Part shown: in pieces, positions 47,618 through 56,985 of the stretch
How the letters are laid out: each line of letters begins with the position of its first letter
Position numbering within the stretch: position 1 is the stretch's first letter
Assembly (NCBI RefSeq): GCF_034314045.1
Contig: NZ_JAVIWL010000001.1
Location: 3,906,001-3,970,000, forward strand
Origin: Glaciimonas sp. CA11.2
GTDB lineage: Bacteria > Pseudomonadota > Gammaproteobacteria > Burkholderiales > Burkholderiaceae_D
Reading direction: 5' to 3'
Length of the DNA: 64,000 nt
Program-made: the position numbers and the translations under genes
The notes under the pieces: model-generated
Seen by the model: the letters and a program-made list of their open reading frames with translations, nothing else
The model's database searches: none
Told to the model about the DNA's origin: nothing

Positions 47618-48105
47618 GCAGTCAACCAGGGTTTCGTATCGGACAGGGCTACGATTGCCATGCGCTTGTCGCTGATCGGTTATTGATTATTGGTGGTGTC
47701 ACCATTCCGCATCGGTTGGGTTTGCTAGGGCATTCGGATGCTGATGTGTTGCTGCACGCCATAATTGATGCATTATTTGGTGCATCAGGACTTGGCGATA
47801 TCGGCCGCCATTTTCCAGATACTGATGCGGAGTTTGCCGGTGCTGATTCACGAAAATTATTGCGAGAAGCGATACGACGCGTCAGTATTTCTGGGTTTGG
47901 GGTCGGTAATATTGATTGCACCGTGATCGCTCAGGCACCCAAAATGGCACCGCATATTCCATTCATGGTAGAAAGAATTGCCGAGGACTGTGGTATTACC
48001 GCGGGTCAGGTAAATGTGAAAGCAAAAACCAACGAACGGCTAGGTTATCTGGGGAGAGAAGAGGGAATTGCTGCCGAGGCGGTGGTTCTTTTATTCCGTT
48101 TGTGA
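47614..48105 (+). CDS. ispF: 2-C-methyl-D-erythritol 2,4-cyclodiphosphate synthase
   Basis: A 163-residue enzyme catalysing the next-but-one MEP step after IspD. Zn ligands are in [12 protein letters not shown] (Asp/His) and the His of [36 protein letters not shown] and [25 protein letters not shown] complete the family pattern. One unusual point is Cys in GYDCHAL, where many homologues have Val or another residue. Translated with ispD. Confidence 0.95.
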   Translation: MSSQPGFRIGQGYDCHALVADRLLIIGGVTIPHRLGLLGHSDADVLLHAIIDALFGASGLGDIGRHFPDTDAEFAGADSRKLLREAIRRVSISGFGVGNIDCTVIAQAPKMAPHIPFMVERIAEDCGITAGQVNVKAKTNERLGYLGREEGIAAEAVVLLFRL

Positions 48106-48151
48106 CTATCGTTGTTGGCAAAAAAAGAGTCCTGACATTTTTTCGAAAACG

Positions 48152-49504
48152 CTATTTGCCGCCGTTTTTGACGAATGGAAGGATGATTTGTACCGACAAA
48201 CCGCCACCGCTTCGATTGTATAGGTGCAATTTGCCGTCGTGACGTTTGATAACGCGATTCACGATTGCTAACCCTAATCCCGATCCATTGGCTTGGCCGC
48301 GTGCGGTATCGAGACGTGTAAATGGTCTGAGTAGTCGTTCCATTTCAGCCTCGGGAACGCCGGGGCCGCGATCCGAAATATCGATCAGTACTTTGTCATG
48401 CTGAAGCATGGCAGTGACATCGATCACCGCTATGTCAGTTCCGTTGGACTTTCCATAACGACGCGCATTTTCAATCAGGTTGGTAAAGACCCGACGTATT
48501 TCAGTTTCGTTTCCCTGAATATAAAGATTCTCGGAAACCCTGGAATGGATTTCGATATCGGTATGACGCGCGGCATTTTGCTCCACGTCATGGAGAAAAT
48601 TGGTCATGTCAATAATGGTAAAACTACTGACGTCAGTTGGTTTAGCATAATCCAGAAATTGACCAATAATGCCGTCCATCTGTGCCAGATCCGATTGCAT
48701 GCCGATTCGCGCTTCATCTGATAAATGCGCCATTTCAACTTCCAGTAACATGCGCGAGATTGGCGTTCGTAAATCATGCGAGATACCGGCCAAAATGATG
48801 GCCCGATCGGCATCGACGCGCTGCAAATCATCAACCATTTGATTAAAGCTACGATTCGCTTCTTCGATTTCTGTAGGACCAGTTTCTGGCAAACGGTCGG
48901 GTTGTTCACCCTTGGCGACCGCGCGCGTGGCGGCGGTAAGGCGTGCCAGCGGTTGATTGATCAATGCCGAGACAAACATCGCACCCAATAGCGACAACAG
49001 CATGGCAGCGGTCGCCCATTGAAACCACTGAAAACCGGAGCTGCGTTCAACGCGATCACGATCCAGCATCAGCCAGTATTGATCCTCATCAATAGTGAAG
49101 CTGACCCAAAAACCACCGATATCATTGACGCTGGCAGAAAATTTTGTATCGTTGCCGAGGCGTGCTCGTACTTCGGCTTCCAGTTCTGGCATCACGGCAC
49201 TATCTGGCGGTGGCTCAATCTTGTCGTTTTCTTCGAGTGGATAGATGCGTATGCCTTCATTGCTGGCGAGATCAAATAGCAGCTCGCGGCGCAAATCCGG
49301 TGCGGAGTGCGTGAGAGCCGCCCGCGTGATAGTAACGACCGAAATGATTTGGGCCGCTAATTGCTGTGCTCGGGGACCACGTTCTACAATGCGAAAACTG
49401 GCAACCCACACCACCATACTGATGGTGATGAGGAATGCCATTAAAAAGAAGGTGCGCCAGAGAAGGCCGCTTTTTAGCCACGCCAAGCGTTGTGGTGTGG
49501 TCAT
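48152..49504 (-). CDS. envZ: EnvZ-like sensor histidine kinase
   Basis: A 450-residue inner-membrane kinase. Two membrane helices (residues about 14-36 and 165-185) flank a periplasmic region of about 130 residues; a HAMP domain (NQPLARLTAATRAVAKGEQPDRLPETGPTEIEEANRSFN), HisKA with GISHDLRTPISRMLLEVEMA (phospho-His near residue 247), and HATPase with NLIENARRYG, DRGPGVP and GSGLGLAIVNRV follow. It pairs with the OmpR-type regulator 22 bp upstream. The EnvZ/OmpR system tunes porins and osmotic responses. Confidence 0.88.
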   Translation of the reverse strand: MTTPQRLAWLKSGLLWRTFFLMAFLITISMVVWVASFRIVERGPRAQQLAAQIISVVTITRAALTHSAPDLRRELLFDLASNEGIRIYPLEENDKIEPPPDSAVMPELEAEVRARLGNDTKFSASVNDIGGFWVSFTIDEDQYWLMLDRDRVERSSGFQWFQWATAAMLLSLLGAMFVSALINQPLARLTAATRAVAKGEQPDRLPETGPTEIEEANRSFNQMVDDLQRVDADRAIILAGISHDLRTPISRMLLEVEMAHLSDEARIGMQSDLAQMDGIIGQFLDYAKPTDVSSFTIIDMTNFLHDVEQNAARHTDIEIHSRVSENLYIQGNETEIRRVFTNLIENARRYGKSNGTDIAVIDVTAMLQHDKVLIDISDRGPGVPEAEMERLLRPFTRLDTARGQANGSGLGLAIVNRVIKRHDGKLHLYNRSGGGLSVQIILPFVKNGGK

Positions 49505-49526
49505 AGCGTGCTCATGAATTGGTCAT

Positions 49527-50282
49527 TCAGCGCGGTTGACCTTCTGGAATAAAGACGTAGCCAAGTCCCCACACAGTTTGGATGTATAGCGGATTAGCGG
49601 GATCAGGCTCAATTAATTTGCGTAGTCGCGAAATCTGCACATCAAGACTTCGATCAAATACTTCGTATTCACGGCCGCGCGCTAACTCCATTAATTTTTC
49701 ACGCGACAATGGCTGACGCGCATGGCGCGCAAAAACCTTAAGGACAGAAAATTCACCCGTTGTAAGTGGCACAGATTCGCCGCTTTTCTTGAGGGAACGT
49801 GTTCCCAGATCAAGAACAAATTCACCAAATTCAAACGATTGTGGCGTCTCTGATGGTGCGCCAGGCAATTCATCCGGGCCTTTGCGTCGCAACACCGCAC
49901 CAATGCGGGCCACCAGCTCGCGGGGATTAAAAGGCTTTGGCAAGTAATCGTCCGCGCCCATTTCAAGGCCTACAATCCGATCTACGTCTTCCCCTTTTGC
50001 CGTCAGCATAATGATCGGCGTCTGGTCTCCAGCACCACGCAGCCGGCGACAAATCGCGAGTCCATCTTCGCCCGGTAGCATGAGATCAAGCACCAACAGA
50101 TCGTAGCGCTCACGTATCCACAATTTATTCATTGCCTGTGCATTCTCTGCCGTGACCACCTGAAAGCCTTGCTCGGTCAAATAGCGGCGCAATAAATCTC
50201 GTAGGCGGATGTCATCATCGACCACAAGAATTTTATACTGGTGGGCGTTAGCTGTTTGGGTAGGGGTGTTGTGAGTATTCAT
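49527..50282 (-). CDS. ompR: OmpR-like response regulator
   Basis: A 251-residue regulator. The receiver has YKILVVDDDIRLRDLLRRYL (acidic pocket), phospho-Asp in LLVLDLMLPGEDG near residue 68, and DDYLPKPFNPRELVARI. The winged-helix DNA-binding domain (about 155-245) contains LTTGEFSVLKVFARHARQPLSREKLMELARGREYEVFDRSLDVQISRLRKLIEPD, the OmpR/PhoB-type recognition helix. Precedes envZ on the same strand. Upstream, near 50283-50380, presumably lies the shared promoter region. Confidence 0.92.
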   Translation of the reverse strand: MNTHNTPTQTANAHQYKILVVDDDIRLRDLLRRYLTEQGFQVVTAENAQAMNKLWIRERYDLLVLDLMLPGEDGLAICRRLRGAGDQTPIIMLTAKGEDVDRIVGLEMGADDYLPKPFNPRELVARIGAVLRRKGPDELPGAPSETPQSFEFGEFVLDLGTRSLKKSGESVPLTTGEFSVLKVFARHARQPLSREKLMELARGREYEVFDRSLDVQISRLRKLIEPDPANPLYIQTVWGLGYVFIPEGQPR

Positions 50283-50450
50283 AGTCGTATGGTAACGTCA
50301 GTGCACATTAAAAATATACAGGAAGGGCGTGGATTACAAAGTGTTACAAACTTTACCAAATACCTCTTATGACAAAAAGTGAGGGGGCTTACACTTAAGC
50401 TGTGGCGGGTAAATCTTAACCGTTATCCTGCATTCACAGAAGAAAACGTT

Positions 50451-50738
50451 ATGAATATGATGTTCCGAAAAATGAGTCTTTGTTTGTTGTTGCTTGCTGC
50501 AATGGCGGGGGCAACTGCGCGGTCAGATCGTGAGCGTGAAGAGCCGTCGCCACAACGCTCTTCCCGCCAGTACGAACCGCAACACGACAGCAATCGCAAT
50601 CAGGAATGGCAAAACGAACGTGCCAACAGAGATTCGGGTCAGCCAGTTCCGCGTGGGCGTTTGTCACCTGATGAGCGACGCGCCTTGCGTCAGCAAATTA
50701 ATGAGGTTGGCCGCGATCTTTATCCTCCTCGTCGTTGA
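50451..50738 (+). CDS. Small exported Arg/Gln-rich protein, unknown
   Basis: A 95-residue protein from ATG 50451 (MNMMFRKMSLCLLLLAAMAGATA, a signal peptide cut near residue 23); the longer frame from 50379 is unlikely. The mature part is highly charged, rich in Arg, Gln, Asn and Pro, and ends with the conserved-looking GRLSPDERRALRQQINEVGRDLYPPRR. Proteins with that C-terminal motif are common in Burkholderiales; their function is unknown. Divergent from ompR, so possible co-regulation. Confidence 0.62.
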   Translation: MNMMFRKMSLCLLLLAAMAGATARSDREREEPSPQRSSRQYEPQHDSNRNQEWQNERANRDSGQPVPRGRLSPDERRALRQQINEVGRDLYPPRR

Positions 50739-51629
50739 TGCATTAACTATGCTGCTATTTGTGCTGTATTAATCCATTAGTTCAAAAGTTAATAGTGTAA
50801 TTCTGCCTCCTTTTAAGCCTGGCAGAATTCTTGATCTAAGGCACCCCAATAAGTCACAGCAACATGCAAAATGACGGCGCGTATTCCTATTGTAGAATGG
50901 AATGGGGCAAAGAAACAGTCAGCGAATCATCTTCGTTTTTTTGTCACACAGCCAGTACATTCAAATTCTCAGGGTATTACGAATAGAAAAGATAAAGACG
51001 CATCTTCCTTGCGCATCTTCGCAACCTGTCCCTCATTAGTCTTCAGGCAAAACTTCCGCGACTTTGCTATATTTTGTCAGGCAGTTTGCTGTACGGCCAA
51101 TCTCGTGAAAAGTCATCCTTATCTGAAATCGTCGCCCTGCTTGGAGGTGGCGTTTCGCTTGTAGGATAAATAGTCCCCGCATTAATGGACGTCCGGTGAA
51201 TACGTGTTTGATGCCGCGTTTGGAGATTTACCACTTCAGATATAGCAGTGCTGCGTTTTACCTTATCTAAACACCACGCCTTTGATAATCGGATGGGTTT
51301 CTACTATTGATTAGGCGTAATCAGGATCTCATTGAGTCGTGGAAATTTTCACAGGGAATTGAAAGCGACATTATCGTTGGAGCAATTTTTGATGATGAAG
51401 AATGGGGAACGTATGTTGTATTTGTGCAACTGGCGAGATGTAAAGCACGGGTGCGACTTTTTGTTACGGGCACAAAGATCGGTGCTCTATCACTTTTTTG
51501 ATTCTCGATGGGCTAGGTTGTCTTCCATTTCCGGCATTTGCCGTTGCGTTGATATTTAGTATTGTTAGCCAAATGCATCAAAAACGTCTCTCGATGCATT
51601 TTGGCTTCAGTCAGGCTATCGCGTCTGCT
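50739..51629. other. Gene-poor stretch, possibly decayed
   Basis: About 890 bp with no recognised gene. Short frames occur (50871-51164, 51307-51501 and 51332-51559, all plus) without ribosome sites or known families. Two neighbouring frames (51307 and 51332) cover the same bases, as expected from chance or from a decayed gene. No terminator or RNA gene seen. Confidence 0.4.
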
Positions 51630-52271
51630 TCAACTCGTTCCGTTATGGGATTCACTCGGTTGTAAATGCTTTAGGTATTCAATGAAAGCATTGCTTGCAT
51701 CGTCTAGAGGTGCGCTGGATTTCTCAAGTTTCGAGCAAAGCACAGCTCCCTCCCAAACGATCCAGAAATAGCGCGCAAGTGCCTCACTGTTGGCATCAGC
51801 CCTTAGATGACCTGCTGCTTTTGCCTCGTCAAGACAGGCTTGAATACGTTGACGCCAATCCGTCAGTACGCTAAGGAGAGCGAGGCGAAATTTATCGTCC
51901 AATGCGGCCAACTCCTGACCCAAATTTCCGATCAGGCAACCTCGCCTGAAGTTAAATCGCGCCATTCCTGCTGTAGCATCTAATGTAAAAGCCTTGATAC
52001 GGTCTAAAGGTTGAATTGAAGTGTCCATCAATATGCGATCAAGTTTGTGCGCAAAATAATCGGCATACCCATCGATCACTGCAAGCGTGTAGGTTTCTTT
52101 GTTTTCGAAGTAGTAATAAAACGACCCTTTCGGAACGCCAGCAGCTTTAACGACTTCATCGAGCGGTGTATTGTGAAAACCTTTTTCCGTAAAGATCTCG
52201 ACCCCAATACGAATGAGTTCGGCGCGTTTTCCTTTATCGCGAGGGGCAGATGCGACTGTATTTTTAGCCAT
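51630..52271 (-). CDS. acuR: TetR-family regulator resembling AcuR
   Basis: A 213-residue repressor. The N-terminal HTH (IGVEIFTEKGFHNTPLDEVVKAAGVPKGSFYYYFENKETYTLAVI, about 22-66) is TetR-type. The ligand domain contains MARFNFRRGCLIGNLGQELAALDDKFRLAL, which strongly resembles AcuR, the acrylate-responsive repressor of acuI in Rhodobacter (from memory, not a search). It is divergent from a short-chain fatty acid transporter gene and an acuI gene; two operator-like sites lie between. It probably binds them and is released by acrylate or its CoA ester. Confidence 0.78.
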   Translation of the reverse strand: MAKNTVASAPRDKGKRAELIRIGVEIFTEKGFHNTPLDEVVKAAGVPKGSFYYYFENKETYTLAVIDGYADYFAHKLDRILMDTSIQPLDRIKAFTLDATAGMARFNFRRGCLIGNLGQELAALDDKFRLALLSVLTDWRQRIQACLDEAKAAGHLRADANSEALARYFWIVWEGAVLCSKLEKSSAPLDDASNAFIEYLKHLQPSESHNGTS

Positions 52272-52510
52272 TTGTGATTCCGGTTGGAGATGCTGAGGTG
52301 AGCGATTGGATGAACGGTTAAGCGCAAAATGTAGGCATGATTTTCGTAATCAAATCCGATAAGGACTCCACATTTGTTTTTTCTGCGTTAAAGACGTCGA
52401 ATCGCTCTTCGATTTTCAAGACTAGGTTCTATTCATTCACCCTAGTAAGGTGCCCACGCAATACCTAGCGATTCGAACATCAAATATTTCTTCAGGAATC
52501 ATAATAGTTT

Positions 52511-52529
52511 ATAACTGACTGGTCAACTA
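52511..52529 (+). promoter_or_regulatory. Operator-like site 1 for the TetR regulator
   Basis: ATAACTGACTGGTCAACTA contains TGAC-TG-GTCA, a compact palindrome of the kind bound by TetR-family repressors. It lies 240 bp upstream of the regulator start and is an exact inverted copy of the site at 52644-52662. Confidence 0.6.
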
Positions 52530-52643
52530 AATAAGAAAAATTGGTAAATCCGTTATTGGAAATAGCTTAAATCTCAGACTAGATGCGCCATACACCCTTG
52601 ATAGCATTTCTAAATTTTTTCTACAAACGACTTTCAAAAGATA

Positions 52644-52662
52644 TAGTTGACCAGTCAGTTAT
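52644..52662 (-). promoter_or_regulatory. Operator-like site 2 for the TetR regulator
   Basis: TAGTTGACCAGTCAGTTAT on the plus strand is the exact reverse complement, over 19 bases, of site 1. It sits 127 bp before the best ribosome site of the transporter gene. The centres of the two sites are 133 bp apart. Confidence 0.6.
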
Positions 52663-52796
52663 TACTCGGTATAAATACGCCGAGTGGCTGATTTTAATTT
52701 GCTCGTTAGAAGCGAACTATCGGTTACTAGCTCAAACAGGTTCGTCAAGTTTGAGTAAAAATGTCCATTTATAAATATTAAGGAGACAAGTGGTGG

Positions 52797-52803
52797 AAAA
52801 AAA
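52797..52803 (+). other. A7 homopolymer, candidate frameshift site at the transporter start
   Basis: Seven A bases just after the GTG at 52790. With six A the frame from GTG runs into the transporter gene and gives a full-length N-terminus; with seven it ends at a TGA after 15 codons. Confidence 0.5.
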
Positions 52804-52883
52804 CAATTTCGGACAACCCGTCGAGGCGAGACGGTGATGGATTTCTTAGCGCCGCACTGCAGCGGTTTGCAAGACTTTGCGTA

Positions 52884-54194
52884 ATGATTGTCGAGCGGAT
52901 CATGCCTGATCCGTTTGTCATTGCCATTTTGTTGACAATGCTCACGTGCGCTTTGGCTTATTTTTTAGCGCCGCACGCCTCAGTTCCCCAAGTATTGACA
53001 AGCTGGGTCGACGGTGTCTTCAAAATCGCTAGCTTTGCCTTTCTTGTTGCACTGACACTGGTCATCGGTCACGCCCTGTCCACCTCCAAACCGGTTGCAA
53101 GTATTCTTAAAACAATTGCACAGATCCCGACTACAAAACAAGAGGCGATGACCCTGACATTCCTGGTTTCAATGACGGCCGGCCTTTTGAATTGGGCTGT
53201 TGGCCTGGTTGTCTCGGCGCTATTTGCGCGGGAAATAGCAAAACGTATGCGTGTAGATTTTGCCTGGTTGGTAGCCGCCGCGTATGCTGGCTGGTCATTC
53301 TATGTATGTGGCATTTCGAGCTCGATCGCGCTGGTGAGTGCCAGCAAGGGTTCGCCTCTCAACGTGATAGAAAAAATCACTGGAAACGTGCTTCCGATGA
53401 AGGAGTTTTTATTTTCTCCGTTGAATTACCTACCTTTGATTATTCTGGCGATCATTCTTCCTCTTGTATTTTGCGCGATGATGCCAAGCGATGCGGAGAC
53501 GATTGCAGCAGACCCGGCTCGTCTTAAGGCTGAAGATGCCGTGATCCCGGAAGAAAGCGTATCGCATACCATCGCCGGAATGCTTGACCATGCCTGGATA
53601 CTTAATCTTGCGCTGGTAGGGCTTGGACTGGCATACATCGGGCTGAAAATATCAGAGGGTGCATTTGCGATGGATTTGAACATGTTGGTTCTCATATTTC
53701 TGTTGCTTGGGTTGTTGATGCATTGGACGCCAAAGGCTTATGTACGTGCCGTAAATAATGCGGCGCGAGTGACAGGACCGATTTTGCTGCAGTTCCCAAT
53801 TTACGGCGGAATTATGGGGATCATGTCGGCCACCGGATTGGCGGACGTCATCGCCCAATGGTTCATTAGTTTTTCAACGACGCAAACGCTGCCATTTTGG
53901 AGTTTTGTATCGTCCGTGATCATTAGTATGTTTATACCGAGCGCGGGTGGTCACTGGGTGGTCCAGGCGCCGTTTGTGGTAGCGGCTGCAGAGCATCTGC
54001 ATGTTGCGCAGGGTGCGGTGGCAATTGCAGTCGCACTCGGCGAGAGCGCCGCCGACATGATTCAGCCTATGTGGGTCATTCCGCTGCTGGCAATTGCCGG
54101 TGTGGGGATGGGGCGTGTCATGGGTTATACCGTGGTCGCTTTTTTCATTATGTGCGCAGTAATGGGCGGCACATTACTTTTTTTTCCACATTAG
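52884..54194 (+). CDS. atoE: Short-chain fatty acid transporter (AtoE family), start region possibly frameshifted
   Basis: A membrane permease of the AtoE/short-chain fatty acid family with about 12 hydrophobic segments. The opening MIVERIMPDPFVIAILLTMLT and IYGGIMGIMSATGLADVIAQWF, PSAGGHWVVQAPF and GESAADMIQPMWVIPLLAI are family hallmarks. ATG 52884 has no ribosome site. In the same frame upstream the DNA encodes SAALQRFARLCV, which looks like the missing N-terminus. The good AAGGAG plus GTG (52790) is out of frame, and dropping one A from the A7 run at 52797-52803 would join them. So the gene may be frameshifted, phase-variable or misread there; otherwise it starts at 52884 and is slightly short (436 residues). 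Confidence 0.8.
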   Translation: MIVERIMPDPFVIAILLTMLTCALAYFLAPHASVPQVLTSWVDGVFKIASFAFLVALTLVIGHALSTSKPVASILKTIAQIPTTKQEAMTLTFLVSMTAGLLNWAVGLVVSALFAREIAKRMRVDFAWLVAAAYAGWSFYVCGISSSIALVSASKGSPLNVIEKITGNVLPMKEFLFSPLNYLPLIILAIILPLVFCAMMPSDAETIAADPARLKAEDAVIPEESVSHTIAGMLDHAWILNLALVGLGLAYIGLKISEGAFAMDLNMLVLIFLLLGLLMHWTPKAYVRAVNNAARVTGPILLQFPIYGGIMGIMSATGLADVIAQWFISFSTTQTLPFWSFVSSVIISMFIPSAGGHWVVQAPFVVAAAEHLHVAQGAVAIAVALGESAADMIQPMWVIPLLAIAGVGMGRVMGYTVVAFFIMCAVMGGTLLFFPH

Positions 54195-54397
54195 GCCGCT
54201 GCCGTTCGATCAATGCACACTATAAAGTGACGTAAAAAAATGGGCGAGTGCAACTGCTTATGTTGAAGTCGAACTCCGCCCAGGTAAATATTTGACTACT
54301 CGACTAGCAAGTTGAATATAGTGGCGGTTGTTGCGTAGGTTCACCTGCATCCGCCTTTTTTTCGGGGTAAATCCCATTAAAAATTAAGGAGACTCTC

Positions 54398-55399
54398 ATG
54401 TCGCAAAACAAATTTCAAGCTCTGGTTCTTCGCGAAGAAGACAAGAAAACCAATGCGTCAATTGAAACACTGACTCTGGATGCGCTGCCTGATGAAGATA
54501 CGTTGGTCAAAGTTGACTATTCCACGCTGAATTACAAAGATGCACTGGCGGTCACCGGTAAGGGCAAGATTGTGCGTACTTGGCCAATGGTGCCTGGAGT
54601 CGACTTTGCGGGTACTGTCGTTGAATCCAGCAACCCGCAATACCAGCCGGGGACCAGAGTGGTACTGACAGGATGGAGTGTCGGTGAAAAATATTGGGGC
54701 GGTTACAGTCAGTACCAGCGTGTCAAAAGCGAATGGTTGGTCCCGCTACCGGAAGGGCTGACTACGCGACAGGCGATGATGATTGGTACCGCTGGTTTTA
54801 CCGCAATGCTCTGCGTTAACGCGCTGGAAGCGGCCAATATCACGCCGCAAAGCGGGCCAGTGCTGGTCACTGGTGCTGCGGGGGGAGTAGGGAGTGTAGC
54901 GGTCGCCATTCTCACAAATCTTGGTTATTCGGTTACTGCACTCACTGGCGATCCCGACAAACACACTTACGTAAAACATCTTGGTGCAACCGCATTTGCG
55001 GACGGACTGGAGTGGAGTGAGGCTCCACGTGCCTTGGAAGCGCAACGGTGGGCCGCGGCGATCGACACTGTCGGCTCTAAAGTGTTGGCGCGCGTTCTGG
55101 CGGAAATGCACTATGGCGGCGTTGTTGCTGCGTGCGGTCTCGCTGGCGGTGCTGATCTGCCCACAACCGTTATGCCGTTCATTCTGCGTAGTGTAAAGTT
55201 GATCGGCGTTGACTCCGTGATGCTGCCAACCAAAGATCGCGTTAGTGCATGGCAGCGTATCGTCAACGATCTGCCATTGGAAGTGTTAAATGGTATTACG
55301 GCGGCGACAGTGCCATTGACCGAGGTCAAGAGTGCGGCGGAAGACATGCTGGGCGGCAAACTCAAAGGACGTGTACTAGTTGATGTGAACGCTGTCTGA
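54398..55399 (+). CDS. acuI: Acryloyl-CoA reductase AcuI/YhdH (MDR family)
   Basis: A 333-residue NADPH-dependent medium-chain reductase converting toxic acryloyl-CoA to propionyl-CoA. It has NYKDALAVTGKGKIVRTWPMVPGVDFAGTV, typical of AcuI/YhdH, and the Rossmann motif VTGAAGGVGSVAVAIL near residues 155-170. The zinc ligands of alcohol dehydrogenases are absent, as usual for the subgroup. AAGGAG lies about 6 nt before the ATG. The resembling-AcuR gene and CoA-ester genes nearby support the assignment. Confidence 0.88.
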   Translation: MSQNKFQALVLREEDKKTNASIETLTLDALPDEDTLVKVDYSTLNYKDALAVTGKGKIVRTWPMVPGVDFAGTVVESSNPQYQPGTRVVLTGWSVGEKYWGGYSQYQRVKSEWLVPLPEGLTTRQAMMIGTAGFTAMLCVNALEAANITPQSGPVLVTGAAGGVGSVAVAILTNLGYSVTALTGDPDKHTYVKHLGATAFADGLEWSEAPRALEAQRWAAAIDTVGSKVLARVLAEMHYGGVVAACGLAGGADLPTTVMPFILRSVKLIGVDSVMLPTKDRVSAWQRIVNDLPLEVLNGITAATVPLTEVKSAAEDMLGGKLKGRVLVDVNAV

Positions 55400-55458
55400 T
55401 CATTGCGAAGGTAACGTAATGATGTAAAACCGCTCAAAAAAACTGGATGGAGACTGCT

Positions 55459-56964
55459 GTGCAAATAAAATTAAACATGGGCTTGGGAAATGCGCTGAAG
55501 AATGCGTGCGGCAGGTTTGACGATGCTGTCGCGCTCACTGGAACGCATGGTTCGCTGTCATATACGGCGCTGGCGTACGAGGCGGAGCGCGTATCACATG
55601 CGCTTCGCAACATTGGGATCAGGCCCAATGAGCCTGTGCATGTCCACGTGTCGAATCATCCACTAGATATAGCGGCATTGTTAGGGGTATGGAATGCGGG
55701 CGGGGTCGTGGTTCCAGTGCATCGCACCACGCCGGCAGCAGTGGCAGCCAAGGTTCTGGATAAAACCAAGGCACGATTGATGATTGACATGCAAGCAGCC
55801 GCCGCCAACCCCGCAAGCGTAGTAACTATGATCACAATGACACGCCCGCCTGACAGGCCGTTGTTGGAGAATGCCGCATTCATTATATTTACCTCGGGAT
55901 CCACCGGTACGCCGAAAGGAGTAGTGGTCTCGCATGATGCGTTTTACGGCAAGATTCAGCAGATCGATAGCTTACTTAATTTCCAACCCTACGAGAATAC
56001 GTTGCTGGTATTGAATATTACTTTCAGCTTTGGTCTCTGGATAAGTTTGCTGACATTGATGCGGGGCGGCACGCTAGTCATGGCTGAAAAATTTGACCCA
56101 ACAACCTTCCTGGGAACGCTGGTCGATAACAACATCACGCGTGTCGGGATGGTGCCGACAATGATGCGTGTTCTGTTTTCTGATTCAGGATTACTATCAG
56201 AAATCGATCGAGTAGTTGCGCAAGATAAATTGCGCCAGATTTTAATTGGTGGAGAATCACTGGGTCATTCGCTTGCGTCTACCATCAGACAACGCTTTTC
56301 GGGTACGGACCTGATCGATATTTACGGATTGACCGAAACGGCGACCTGTGATTTTTTTTCTTTCCCGGAAGATTATGCGAAATATCCGGGCTGCATCGGC
56401 CGCCCATCGCCCAACGTTAGTTTCCGCATAGTTGATGCTTATGATGCACCGGTTCTATCGGGCACTTTGGGAGAGCTACAAATACACAGTCCCTATTTGA
56501 TGATCGGCTATCTTGATGAGCCAGAGCTTACGACCACGGCCCTGTCGGATGGCTGGTTGAAAACCGGCGACCTGGTGCGCCTGATAGACGGCTCGGTGGT
56601 TGAACTCATGGGGCGAAGCAAGGAAATAATTAGTCGCGGAGGGAACAAGGTTACGCCAGGAGAATTGGAGCAACTGTTATGCTCTCACCCCGATATTTCG
56701 GCCGCCATGGCCGTGGGGATTGCGGATACCGTTCTCGGTGAACGTATTCACGTTCTGGTGGTACCCCGAACTGGTACGTCACTTGACATTGCGTCTTTAA
56801 AAAAATACCTTGAAAGCCGACTAGAAAAATTCAAGCAGCCCGATACTTATTACATATCTGATGAGCTGCCGTTAGGACGCACTGGCAAGGCGGATAGAGG
56901 GCAGCTCAAGATGATGATCCAATCCGGTGCCATCGCATCGGCCTCAGCAGCGACCCGGGTTTAA
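55459..56964 (+). CDS. Acyl-CoA synthetase (class I adenylate-forming)
   Basis: About 501 residues. GTG 55459 is preferred, since GGAG lies 6 nt upstream; ATG 55447 is the longer alternative. The phosphate loop A3 is IIFTSGSTGTPKGVVVS near residues 144-160. Other core motifs are YGLTETATCDFF (A5), GWLKTGDLV (A7), and the C-terminal catalytic Lys region PLGRTGKADRGQLK (A10). It probably activates a short acid such as acrylate or 3-hydroxypropionate to its CoA ester, based on context; the family also covers many aryl and fatty acids. Confidence 0.82.
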   Translation: MQIKLNMGLGNALKNACGRFDDAVALTGTHGSLSYTALAYEAERVSHALRNIGIRPNEPVHVHVSNHPLDIAALLGVWNAGGVVVPVHRTTPAAVAAKVLDKTKARLMIDMQAAAANPASVVTMITMTRPPDRPLLENAAFIIFTSGSTGTPKGVVVSHDAFYGKIQQIDSLLNFQPYENTLLVLNITFSFGLWISLLTLMRGGTLVMAEKFDPTTFLGTLVDNNITRVGMVPTMMRVLFSDSGLLSEIDRVVAQDKLRQILIGGESLGHSLASTIRQRFSGTDLIDIYGLTETATCDFFSFPEDYAKYPGCIGRPSPNVSFRIVDAYDAPVLSGTLGELQIHSPYLMIGYLDEPELTTTALSDGWLKTGDLVRLIDGSVVELMGRSKEIISRGGNKVTPGELEQLLCSHPDISAAMAVGIADTVLGERIHVLVVPRTGTSLDIASLKKYLESRLEKFKQPDTYYISDELPLGRTGKADRGQLKMMIQSGAIASASAATRV

Positions 56965-56985
56965 CGCGAACATTAAAGGACCATT

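Larger units (their letters stand above)
52272..52789. promoter_or_regulatory. Divergent control region of the acrylate-like cluster
   Basis: About 520 bp between the regulator gene and the transporter gene, AT-rich, with the two 19-bp operator-like sites. An AAGGAG (52780-52785) at its right edge is the ribosome site for the following gene. I see no other gene; the 52583-52774 frame overlaps an operator and is not called. Confidence 0.55.
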
